This document shows, piece after piece, positions 22,512 through 30,315 of a stretch of 64,000 nucleotides of DNA. A program made the position numbers and the translations under genes. This stretch comes from Herbaspirillum sp. RTI4 (lineage in GTDB: Bacteria; Pseudomonadota; Gammaproteobacteria; Burkholderiales; Burkholderiaceae_D): NCBI RefSeq assembly GCF_034313965.1, contig NZ_JAVIWQ010000002.1:2232001-2296000 (forward strand), given 5' to 3'. The notes under the pieces are model-generated. The model searched no databases. It saw only the letters and a program-made list of their open reading frames with translations, and was not told the DNA's origin. Position 1 is the stretch's first letter. Every line of letters begins with the position of its first letter.

Positions 22512-24710
22512 TCAGACTGCATGGATTTTACTTTTGGTGATTTGCTCGGCGGCCTGTTCGGTTCCGAACAGTTCTATGCCGGCGCGAATCAGATCGGCGG
22601 GCAAGTCCAGCGCCCAGGCAGCGGCGACGGCGGCCAGTACATTTTCGATCTGGAAATCGACCGTGCCGCCCGCCGTCAGCGGAATGGCGTCGATGCGGGT
22701 CAGGACGGTTTCCTGTTTACCGGTCGCCTGAATAATGCTGCCGTCGCGCACGAAGACGGCGCGCTTTCCTTCTGCCAGATGGGCGGCAATGACCGCTGCG
22801 TTGCCGTCTATGCCGAAATACAGCACTTCGCCGTCGCATAAGGGTGCCAGACCGACCACGAGAGTATCGTCGGCGTTGAGGACGGCCACGCCGCTTGGCA
22901 GGACGACGTCGATCTGGGTGCGCTTGACCTTGGCGGCCATGTCGTCGGCGTTGTGAATATAGTATTCCGGCAGGCTCACGGTGGAACCGATGTTGGCGAT
23001 CACGCCGACCTGGCAGCGGTCGTAGGCCAGCCCGTCGCTCAGGATGGATTCAGCGCCATTTTCAATGACGGCGGCTTCCACGGCGCGGTTGAGCAGGACG
23101 CGGCGACCGGCGTTCCAGGTGGCGCAATTGCTCTTGTCGGCCAGCCGTTCGGCAAAGTACAGGCCATCGCCGCAGGCCAGACCGACATGCTTGCCGCTGA
23201 GGTGGATGATGCGCGCCACCAGACGGGCAATAGTCGTTTTGCCGTGGGTGCCGGTGATGCCGACCACGGGAATGCGGCCATTCTCGCCAGCGGCGAACAA
23301 ATGGGCGACGATGGCTTCGCCCACCGGACGCGGATTTCCCCGCGAGGGTTTCAGATGCATGAGCAAACCGGGACCGGCGTTGACTTCGACGATGGCAGCG
23401 CGTTGTTCGGCCAGCGGACGCGAAATATCTTCAGCAACCAGATCAATGCCGGCGATGTCGAGGCCGACGATGCGCGCAGCCAGTTCCACCGCAGCAGCAA
23501 CGCTGGGGTGGACTTCGTCGGTGACGTCGATATCGATATTGCCGCTGCGCAGCAGCAGGACTTCTCTGCCGTCTTCCGGTACTGAGTCGGCATCCAGTCC
23601 CTGACGCGCCAGTTCCAGCTGGGCGGCCGGGTCTCTGTCGAGTTTGACCAGATTGAAGGGATGCTCTTCGGTATCGCCGCGACGCGGGTCGGTGTTGAGG
23701 ATGGCGATCAGTTGCGCGATGGTGGACCGACCGTCGCCGTGCAGCAGGGTCGGTTCGCCGCGTGCGGCAGCGGCCAGTTTGCCGCCGACGACCAGCATGC
23801 GGTGTTCATTGCCGCGGATGTAGCGTTCGACGATGACATTGCTGCCTTCGTTGAGTGCGACGGCGTAGGCGGTTTCTATGTCTTGCCGGGTGCTGAGGTC
23901 GATGAAGACGCCGCGACCGTGGTTGGCGTCGGAGGGTTTGACCACGACCGGCAAGCCGATGTCTTGCGCGGCGTCCCAGGCGTCATCGGGACTATCGACG
24001 ATGCGGCCTTCGGGAATCGGCACGCCGCAGGCTTGCAGCATGGTTTTGGTCAGGTTCTTGTCGCGCGAAATGCTTTCGCCGATGGCGGTGGTCTGGTCGG
24101 TTTCGGCCGTCCAGATGCGGCGCTGGCGTGCGCCATAGCCGAGTTGCACCAGGTTGCCTTCGGATAAACGCATGGAAGGGATGCGGCGGGCATCGGCGGC
24201 ATCGACGATGCAGGCGGTGCTCGGCCCCAGACAGAGGGAATCCACCATGTCGCGCAGCTTGGCAATGCCGGTGGCGAGATCGTAGGGTTTGTTTTCGATG
24301 GCGGCCATCACCAGATCGCGGCCGATGTGAAGGGCGGTGCGGGTGACTTGTTCGTGCCGGGCGCGAACGACGACCTTGTAGATGCCGCGTTCGCCGGTTT
24401 CGCGTGCTTTGCCGAACCCGCCGGGCAGGCCGGCCAGGTTTTGCAGTTCGAGCGTGACGTGTTCCAGAATGTGACCGGGCCAGGTTCCTTCTTGCAGACG
24501 TTGCAGGAAGCCGCCGCGTTCGCCATAGCTGCAACGGTGTTCGATCAGGGTGGGCAGCCAGGCGGTCAGTCGTTCATTGAAGCCGGGCAGGGTGTCGGAA
24601 GGGCAGTCTTCAAGCTCTCCGATGTCGATCCATACTTCCAGTGCCGAGCGATAAGTCCAGATATTCGGTCCGCGTAAAGACATGATGCGGAGAAATTCGA
24701 TATTTTTCAT
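22512..24710 (-). CDS. Second cyanophycin synthetase (CphA'-type), shorter C-terminus
   Basis: A 732-residue paralogue of the adjacent cphA. It has the canonical N-terminal block GHILEHVTLELQNLAGLPGG, an ATP-grasp region (VVVKPSDANHGRGVFIDL, GIDLVAEDIS) and a Mur-ligase P-loop GITGTHGKTTIARL. It ends soon after the central Mur domain (AGIELFGTEQAAEQI), so the C-terminal Mur lobe of about 125 residues present in the 857-residue copy is missing. Paired cphA genes of unequal length occur in Burkholderiales, where the shorter is often called cphA'. Both ATP sites look intact, so it is not the CphA2 type that lost the Mur ATP site. Its exact role is unclear. Confidence 0.88.
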   Translation of the reverse strand: MKNIEFLRIMSLRGPNIWTYRSALEVWIDIGELEDCPSDTLPGFNERLTAWLPTLIEHRCSYGERGGFLQRLQEGTWPGHILEHVTLELQNLAGLPGGFGKARETGERGIYKVVVRARHEQVTRTALHIGRDLVMAAIENKPYDLATGIAKLRDMVDSLCLGPSTACIVDAADARRIPSMRLSEGNLVQLGYGARQRRIWTAETDQTTAIGESISRDKNLTKTMLQACGVPIPEGRIVDSPDDAWDAAQDIGLPVVVKPSDANHGRGVFIDLSTRQDIETAYAVALNEGSNVIVERYIRGNEHRMLVVGGKLAAAARGEPTLLHGDGRSTIAQLIAILNTDPRRGDTEEHPFNLVKLDRDPAAQLELARQGLDADSVPEDGREVLLLRSGNIDIDVTDEVHPSVAAAVELAARIVGLDIAGIDLVAEDISRPLAEQRAAIVEVNAGPGLLMHLKPSRGNPRPVGEAIVAHLFAAGENGRIPVVGITGTHGKTTIARLVARIIHLSGKHVGLACGDGLYFAERLADKSNCATWNAGRRVLLNRAVEAAVIENGAESILSDGLAYDRCQVGVIANIGSTVSLPEYYIHNADDMAAKVKRTQIDVVLPSGVAVLNADDTLVVGLAPLCDGEVLYFGIDGNAAVIAAHLAEGKRAVFVRDGSIIQATGKQETVLTRIDAIPLTAGGTVDFQIENVLAAVAAAWALDLPADLIRAGIELFGTEQAAEQITKSKIHAV

Positions 24711-24808
24711 GTAATGGTAGTCAGGGCAGTAGGTCGCCAGAAAAACAGCGCAACGAGAGAGAATAACGCTTTCAATGCGGTTTGGTTTACCGGAAGCCCT
24801 CTGGGGAG

Positions 24809-24832
24809 TGGATAAATTTTCGAATTTATCCA
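24809..24832. promoter_or_regulatory. Perfect inverted repeat about 100 bp upstream of cphA'
   Basis: TGGATAAATT and AATTTATCCA flank TTCG. As DNA it could be an operator; as RNA it would be a 10-bp stem with a stable UUCG loop. Its place before the cyanophycin genes suggests regulation, but no factor is identified. Confidence 0.5.
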
Positions 24833-24927
24833 GAAATTACTGGAGGAGGAGGAGGACTTATACATTTTTAACAATTTTTTTGTTTTTAACGGTTTTGTAT
24901 TCCGGGGCGGGCTGGTTGTGCAAGGGG

Positions 24928-24978
24928 TCCTGTCTTGGCTCGGTAGTGTCATGCAGGCTTGAGCCAGACAGGATTTTT
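24928..24978 (+). terminator. Orphan plus-strand terminator
   Basis: TCCTGTCTTGGCTC (24928-24941) pairs with GAGCCAGACAGGA (24961-24973) with a one-base bulge and is followed by TTTTTCT. Its orientation is plus, yet no plus-strand gene precedes it. It could end a small RNA or antisense transcript. Confidence 0.6.
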
Positions 24979-25029
24979 CTCTTGAAAATGGGAGGTATGC
25001 CTGCCTTGCGCACGCCCTTTGTGGGAAAG

Positions 25030-26217
25030 TCAGAGTAATTTGTAGCGGAGAGGCTCTGGGAGTGCAGTCAATGGGGGCGGGGAGAAAAAGGGAAGGGGGA
25101 TGATCGTGGATTTTTTTCTCTGGCCGCGCTCTGTCAGGCTGCTGTCTTCGTGCATGAGCTGCCTTAGGTAATCCGTAGAAACGCCATGCATTTCTGCAAT
25201 GCCTCTCAAGCCACCAGCCGCCCGGATGCCTGCTCCTCCCAATGCCTCAATCTGAATTAAGAGCCGGGCGGTGATCGGGTTTTTATAAAAAGGGGAGCGC
25301 TTCATTTTCTCTTCGCCGCGATTTGTCAGATCTCCTTGCCGGTCGATCAGGCTGCGCAAGTAACTGTAGGAAATGTGGTGCTGCCTGGCGACGCCCTTTA
25401 ATCCGCCGTTAGCGAGAATTTTTGCTTTGCCTCCCTCTTTGATTTCTTTGAGATGTGTTGCGCAAAAAGACCTCTCTCCCGGTATTTTGTACTGGACGCT
25501 GGTGTGGTTCTGCGGCTTAAGGCGAGGGGATATTCTCTTAAGGCCTGCTGCTGCTTTCTCAGGTGCTGGCCGCAGGCGGTGGCGACGGGTGATGATGGGC
25601 GGCGTTATTTCTTCCGGAAGAAGCGTGTTCTGTGCAGGCTGTAATGCCGTGAGCGAGGGCGTTTCTTTAAGCAGCGGCGGCAGGACGAGATTGCCGAGCA
25701 GATCAGGAGCGCGCGCCAGTAGATCGGCAACGGCACTGCGTAGCTGTTCGCTGTCGGTCCGGCCGCCGGCGTGTGGATTGCGTAAAAGCAGTACCTCCAG
25801 ATCATCCGGTCCCAGCGCTTGCGCTATAGCGGAGAAAAAGCTGTCGCCCTTGCTGGTTTGTTTTGGGACCGGGGAGTGCCAGGCGTCCTCGATCATGTCG
25901 ATTGCCGTGAAAAACAGGCCATCGGTAAGCAGTCTGACCGGCGCTCTTTTGCATTGCTCATCGCCAACAGAAAAGACCGGTTGCCTGGATGCGGTGGGAT
26001 TGAAAATGTGTAAGGCTCTGTCGCATGGCCATCCCGGCAATCTGGGGAAAAGTTGTGCCAGTATGGGCAGGGCATCCGGCTGCCAGCGGCCGGGTTCGCG
26101 CAAGTCAGCGGCCCATTCCCTGGTGCGCTGGAGATCAGGCGATGCCAGGACAGGTTCCTGAGAGGTGAAGATGGTCACGGTAGGGTTGGCAGGGGAAGGA
26201 AATTTACAGGGATGCAT
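25030..26217 (-). CDS. Unrecognised protein with OTU-like box and two C-terminal helical repeats
   Basis: A 395-residue protein I do not recognise. The start is set at the ATG at 26217 because AGGAG lies 6 bp upstream; a longer frame begins 22 codons earlier without such a site. Near residues 121-135 the sequence SKGDSFFSAIAQALG followed by SEQLRSAVADLL resembles the catalytic-cysteine box and next helix of OTU cysteine proteases (GDCxFxAIAxxL), but Ser replaces Cys. No clear catalytic His is visible before the proline-rich middle. The C-terminal part holds two related repeats (about 271-303 and 335-367) sharing GGL.G.A..H..S..YLR.L.....LT.RG..K, which look like helix-turn-helix units. It lies between the cyanophycin synthetases and the associated ABC transporter. 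Confidence 0.6.
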   Translation of the reverse strand: MHPCKFPSPANPTVTIFTSQEPVLASPDLQRTREWAADLREPGRWQPDALPILAQLFPRLPGWPCDRALHIFNPTASRQPVFSVGDEQCKRAPVRLLTDGLFFTAIDMIEDAWHSPVPKQTSKGDSFFSAIAQALGPDDLEVLLLRNPHAGGRTDSEQLRSAVADLLARAPDLLGNLVLPPLLKETPSLTALQPAQNTLLPEEITPPIITRRHRLRPAPEKAAAGLKRISPRLKPQNHTSVQYKIPGERSFCATHLKEIKEGGKAKILANGGLKGVARQHHISYSYLRSLIDRQGDLTNRGEEKMKRSPFYKNPITARLLIQIEALGGAGIRAAGGLRGIAEMHGVSTDYLRQLMHEDSSLTERGQRKKSTIIPLPFFSPPPLTALPEPLRYKLL

Positions 26218-26560
26218 TCGTGGCTCCTGGTGAGGGATGGGTCGAGGAAGGCAAGTCGGGGGAGTTTGTGTCAGTGCAGGCACTGTGCGTTAGGGGGAAC
26301 ATAGATTATTGAAAATCCAAACGGATGGGGCTTTTCACCTGAAAATATCGCTGGTTTTTTACGTTTATCCCGTCATTCTCCCGGCGGCGGTCAACGGTAT
26401 GGAAGGTGCTGCGATATAATCGCGTCGCGTCGCCGCGCTGCCTTGGATGATTTTTGCGGCGCGCAGTTCATCCTGCACCTACGTTTCTGTTTCCCGTTTC
26501 GGTTCCTCTCTTGTCGTCGTCGGCATTGTCCGCAGGCGCTTTTTTCTCCTATTTGTGCCG
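26218..26560. other. Divergent intergenic region before the ABC transporter
   Basis: About 340 bp between the minus-strand unknown gene and the plus-strand ABC transporter. It includes the leader of both genes and a perfect TATAAT at 26415-26420 facing the transporter. No gene is called; the transporter frame extends back to 26447, but that extension has no conserved character. Confidence 0.5.
26415..26420 (+). promoter_or_regulatory. Candidate -10 box for the ABC transporter-DUF1854 operon
   Basis: TATAAT preceded by GCGA. No good -35 is seen at 17-18 bp. Transcription from here would start near 26428 and give a leader of about 130 nt to the ATG at 26561. Confidence 0.45.
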
Positions 26561-28885
26561 ATGACCAGCGACTTAATTTCTCCCGTATTTTCTTCTCGCA
26601 CTATGGATGTCGCTGCGTACGGCGATCTGTCGGCGCAACTGGCGGCCGACGAACAGGTCCTGGCGCTGTTGCCGCTGGATCTGGATGCGGCGTTGCATTT
26701 TCAGGACGGGCTGGTGGCGCTCACTGAGCATCGCTTGCTGGCTAAAAGCGGCGTCGGTGCTGATTGGCAATCGTGGCCTTTGATGGCCGGGCTGGTGCTG
26801 AGCCACCACGACCATGCGGGCGTTGGCAGTCTGGAATTGCATGAGCAGCAAACGCCTCTGGCGCACTGGCGTTACACGCTGGCGCATAACCCGGCGGCCT
26901 TATTGCTGATTAATCGGTTTGAGCGGCAATTGCGGCTGTCCTTGCCCGGCCACGAATCGCCAGGAGAGGAAGAGGCCGTCTGTCCGCAATGTCAGGCGCA
27001 GTTGCCGCCCGGTCAGGACGAGTGCGCCATTTGTCCTGAAATGAAAGAAGCACCGCCTTCTACCTGGGCGCTGTTTCGGCTGTGGCGTTTCGCCAAGCCG
27101 TACCGGAAATCGCTGCTGGCCGGTTTTCTGCTGACGCTGGCCTCGACCGCCGCCACGCTGGTGCCGCCCTACATGACCATGCCGCTGATGGATAACGTGC
27201 TGATTCCTTTCCAGAACGGCGCGCCTATCGATACCCGGCTGGTGACGCTGTACATGAGCGGCTTGCTGGCATCGGCGCTGGTGGCGTGGTCGCTGGGCTG
27301 GGCCCGGACCTACATTCTGGCGCTGGTCAGCGAGCGCATCGGTGCCGATCTGCGCACCACCACTTACGAGCATTTGCTGCGCCTGTCACAGGAATATTTC
27401 GGCGGCAAGCGCACCGGCGATCTGATGGCGCGTATCGGCTCCGAGAGCGACCGTATCTGCGTGTTTTTATCGCTGCATTTGCTCGATTTTGCTATCGACG
27501 TGCTGATGATCATCATGACGGCCGCGATTCTGATTGCGATCAATCCCTGGCTGGCGCTGGTGACTTTGCTGCCGCTGCCGTTTATCGCCTGGATGATCCA
27601 CGTCGTGCGCGATCGTCTGCGCCACGGCTTTGAAAAAATCGACCGTATCTGGTCCGAAGTCACCAATGTGCTGGCCGATACCATTCCCGGTATTCGCGTG
27701 GTCAAGGCCTTTGCACAGGAACAGCGCGAAGCGGCGCGTTTCAAGGAAGCCAACCGGCATAACCTGAATGTGAATGACAAGGTCAATAAAATCTGGTCCT
27801 TGTTCACGCCGACGGTGACGCTGCTTACCGAAATCGGCCTGCTGGTGGTCTGGTCCTTCGGTATCTGGCAGGTGGCCAACCATCGCATTACGGTCGGTGT
27901 GCTGACGGCTTTTCTAGCCTACATCAGCCGTTTCTATACACGACTCGATTCGATGAGCCGCATTGTTTCGGTGACGCAAAAGGCGGCTGCCGGTGCCAAA
28001 CGGATTTTCGATATCCTGGATCATGTCTCCAGCGTGCCGGAGCCGGCCAATCCAGTGCATTTGCCCGAAGTGCGCGGTGCGATCGAACTGCGCAATGTGG
28101 GTTTCCGCTACGGCAACCGGGCGGTGATGCGCGGCGTCGATTTGTCGATTGCGCCCGGTGAAATGATCGGTCTGGTCGGCCACAGCGGTTCCGGCAAAAG
28201 CACCATGGTTAATCTGATTTGCCGTTTTTACGATGTGTCGGAAGGGGCGATTCTGATTGATGGCGTCGATATCCGTTCGCTGCCGATCAGCGAATACCGG
28301 CGCAATATCGGGCTGGTACTGCAAGAACCGTTTTTGTTTTTCGGCACCATTGCCGACAATATCGCTTATGGCAAGCCACAGGCGACGCGGGCGGAAATCG
28401 TCGCCGCTGCGCGTGCCGCACATGCGCATGAATTCATTCTGCGTTTGCCGCATGGCTACGATTCGCTGGTTGGTGAGCGCGGTCAGGCGCTGTCGGGCGG
28501 AGAGCGTCAGCGGATTTCGATTGCCCGTGCTTTGCTGATTGATCCGCGCATTCTGATTCTGGATGAGGCCACGTCCTCGGTCGATACCAGCACGGAAAAA
28601 GAAATTCAGAAGGCGCTCGATAACCTGGTTAAAGGTCGTACCACGATTGCGATTGCGCATCGCTTGTCCACTTTACGCAAGGCCGATCGACTGATGGTGC
28701 TCGATCGCGGCCGCGTTGTCGAGGTGGGCGATCACGATGCGCTGATGGCCAGCGAGGGCGCTTATTACCGCCTGTATCAGGCGCAGTTGCGCAATACCGA
28801 GAGTGATGCCGACAGCACCATCGGCAGTGACCCCGACAGCGCCATCGGCTGGACCGCAGCACCGCTGAAAAAGGAAGAGGCATGA
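26561..28885 (+). CDS. Cyanophycin-associated ABC transporter, fused membrane and ATPase domains
   Basis: A 774-residue half-transporter. After a globular N-terminal domain (about 1-130) comes a four-cysteine zinc-ribbon-like motif CPQCQAQLPPGQDECAIC (141-158). Then comes an ABC exporter membrane domain with six hydrophobic segments (about 175-480), and an ATPase domain with Walker A GHSGSGKSTM, signature LSGGERQRISIARAL and Walker B ILILDEATSSVD. The start is placed at 26561 (MTSDLISPVF) because the extension from 26447 looks non-coding. Its stop overlaps the DUF1854 gene. The ABC plus DUF1854 pair next to cphA is a conserved arrangement annotated as cyanophycin metabolism-associated. The substrate is unknown; cyanophycin dipeptides or amino acids are only a guess. 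Confidence 0.88.
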   Translation: MTSDLISPVFSSRTMDVAAYGDLSAQLAADEQVLALLPLDLDAALHFQDGLVALTEHRLLAKSGVGADWQSWPLMAGLVLSHHDHAGVGSLELHEQQTPLAHWRYTLAHNPAALLLINRFERQLRLSLPGHESPGEEEAVCPQCQAQLPPGQDECAICPEMKEAPPSTWALFRLWRFAKPYRKSLLAGFLLTLASTAATLVPPYMTMPLMDNVLIPFQNGAPIDTRLVTLYMSGLLASALVAWSLGWARTYILALVSERIGADLRTTTYEHLLRLSQEYFGGKRTGDLMARIGSESDRICVFLSLHLLDFAIDVLMIIMTAAILIAINPWLALVTLLPLPFIAWMIHVVRDRLRHGFEKIDRIWSEVTNVLADTIPGIRVVKAFAQEQREAARFKEANRHNLNVNDKVNKIWSLFTPTVTLLTEIGLLVVWSFGIWQVANHRITVGVLTAFLAYISRFYTRLDSMSRIVSVTQKAAAGAKRIFDILDHVSSVPEPANPVHLPEVRGAIELRNVGFRYGNRAVMRGVDLSIAPGEMIGLVGHSGSGKSTMVNLICRFYDVSEGAILIDGVDIRSLPISEYRRNIGLVLQEPFLFFGTIADNIAYGKPQATRAEIVAAARAAHAHEFILRLPHGYDSLVGERGQALSGGERQRISIARALLIDPRILILDEATSSVDTSTEKEIQKALDNLVKGRTTIAIAHRLSTLRKADRLMVLDRGRVVEVGDHDALMASEGAYYRLYQAQLRNTESDADSTIGSDPDSAIGWTAAPLKKEEA

Positions 28886-29355
28886 TGAACGAGCCGGATT
28901 TCACGCTGAGCCGTAATAGTGCCGGCAAGCTGGTATTTGTCGGGGCCGATGGAGTGCTGACCGAGGGGGTGGTGCCGGTGCGGGCTTTTCCTATTGCCGC
29001 TCCCGACGAGGGGCTGGCGCTGGTCAATGCGGATGGTATGGAGCTGGCATGGGTAGAGCAGCTCGCCGATTTGCCGCCGGCCATGCTTGCGCTGGTAGAG
29101 GAAGAACTGGCGCGGCGCGAATTCATGCCGCAGATTTCCCGGATTTGCAGCGTTTCGACTTACGCTACGCCCAGCGTGTGGGCAGTGCAGACTGATCGCG
29201 GCGATACCAGCTTCATCCTGCGCGGCGAGGAAGATATCCGCCGCTTGCCTGATGCCGCGCTGTTGATTTCAGACAGTCACGGTATCCAGTTTTTGATCCG
29301 CAACATGGAAGCGCTGGATCAAAACAGCCGCAAGATTCTGGATCGCTTTCTCTGA
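28882..29355 (+). CDS. Cyanophycin-associated DUF1854 protein
   Basis: A 157-residue soluble protein of the DUF1854 family. It has N-terminal FTLSRNSAGKLVFVGADGV, followed by VRAFPIAAPDEGLALV and the central EEELARREFMPQISRICSVS. The C-terminal part has ILRGEEDIRRLPDAALLISDSHGIQFLI. The start ATG overlaps the ABC transporter stop by 4 bp, so the two are co-translated. In betaproteobacteria this family sits beside cyanophycin synthetase and this ABC transporter. Its biochemical role is unknown; it may be a soluble partner of the transporter. Confidence 0.85.
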   Translation: MMNEPDFTLSRNSAGKLVFVGADGVLTEGVVPVRAFPIAAPDEGLALVNADGMELAWVEQLADLPPAMLALVEEELARREFMPQISRICSVSTYATPSVWAVQTDRGDTSFILRGEEDIRRLPDAALLISDSHGIQFLIRNMEALDQNSRKILDRFL

Positions 29356-29413
29356 CGCGATTGCTTGGATGCTTTAGTTGTTTTTGATTCGTTATTTTTG
29401 ATTCGCTATCGCT

Positions 29414-29438
29414 GATTGCGCGACGACAATGCGCAATC
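29414..29438. other. Hairpin between convergent DUF1854 and pseudouridine synthase genes
   Basis: GATTGCGC and GCGCAATC form an 8-bp stem around a 9-nt loop. It lies between the ends of two converging genes without a T run. Two copies of TTTTTGATTCG lie just before it (about 29390-29405). Confidence 0.5.
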
Positions 29439-29484
29439 GCAGGGTGGTGAGCCTGATCGGATTACGATCTCTCGCCACCGTAGA

Positions 29485-30231
29485 TCAGAACCCTTCGTCC
29501 GGCCCCAGATAACGCCATGCGCCTACCGGCAGATCGCCCAATCGGATATTGCCGATGCGGACGCGCTTGAGGCCGACGGCGCGCAGGCTGACTGCTTCGC
29601 ACATGCGTCGGATTTGTCGTTTTTTTCCTTCATGCAGCGTAAAACTGAGCTGGTCTTCGTTCTGCCAGTAGACGACGGCCGGTTTCAGTTCCTTGCCATC
29701 CAGCGATAAACCATGGTTCAACAATTGCAGATCGCTTTCCGGCAGTTTGCCCGGTTTGTTGTACTTCACGCGTACCAGATATTCCTTGTCGACATCCGAG
29801 TCTTCACCGATCAATTGCTTGGCGATACGGCCATCCTGCGTCAATACCAGCAAACCGGTGGAGTCAATATCGAGCCGTCCGGCCGCGACTAAACTACGCA
29901 GCTGGGTAGGGTGGAACGCGGTATCGACGGTATCTTCTTCCCAGCGGCTGGCAGCGTTGATGAGGGCGATGGCGGGGGTGTAGCCATCTTCGGCCTGACC
30001 GCTGACATAGGCCATGGGCTTGTTGAGCAGAATTGTCACGCGCTTGGATTGTTCGGCGCTGGCCTGCCGTTCGACGCTTACGCGCTGATGCGGCAAGACC
30101 TTGCTGCCGAGGACATTGACGACGACGCCGTCGACGCGCACCCAGCCGCGTTCAATCCATACATCGGCTTCGCGGCGGGAACATAGGCCTAATTCGGACA
30201 TGCGTTTGGAGAGGCGTACTGGTTCGGTCAT
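29485..30231 (-). CDS. RsuA/RluF-family rRNA pseudouridine synthase
   Basis: Converts a specific uridine of ribosomal RNA to pseudouridine. The 248-residue protein has an N-terminal S4 RNA-binding domain (RLSKRMSELGLCSRREADVWIERGWVRVDG). The catalytic domain has the active-site Asp in AAGRLDIDSTGLLVLTQDG (about residue 117). C-terminal motifs are HEGKKRQIRRMCEAV and LRAVGLKRVRIGNI, typical of the RsuA/RluB/E/F group. It is closest in style to RluF (23S rRNA), but the exact target cannot be fixed from sequence alone. It follows glnD on the minus strand. Confidence 0.9.
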   Translation of the reverse strand: MTEPVRLSKRMSELGLCSRREADVWIERGWVRVDGVVVNVLGSKVLPHQRVSVERQASAEQSKRVTILLNKPMAYVSGQAEDGYTPAIALINAASRWEEDTVDTAFHPTQLRSLVAAGRLDIDSTGLLVLTQDGRIAKQLIGEDSDVDKEYLVRVKYNKPGKLPESDLQLLNHGLSLDGKELKPAVVYWQNEDQLSFTLHEGKKRQIRRMCEAVSLRAVGLKRVRIGNIRLGDLPVGAWRYLGPDEGF

Positions 30232-30315
30232 TGTGAAAAAATAGAAAAGTTAAAAGGGCTGCGGTTTTATTGGCAATCGGCTATCTGAGCGCATGGGGCG
30301 GGCGCGGCGGTCTGC

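Larger units (their letters stand above)
24711..25029. other. Upstream region of the cyanophycin synthetase genes
   Basis: 319 bp without a convincing gene. It contains a 10-bp-arm hairpin (24809-24832), an AT-rich stretch (about 24860-24900) likely to include the cphA' promoter, a GGAGGAGGAGGAGG run near 24842, and a plus-strand terminator-like hairpin (24928-24978) although both flanking genes are on the minus strand. Confidence 0.6.

Noticed and set aside
22512-24710. Calling the shorter synthetase CphA2
   Set aside because: CphA2 enzymes have lost the Mur-ligase ATP site; here GTHGKTT is intact.
24775-25038. 87-codon plus-strand frame ahead of the orphan terminator
   Set aside because: It spans the palindrome, an AT-rich promoter-like stretch and the terminator stem. 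Its composition does not look coding.
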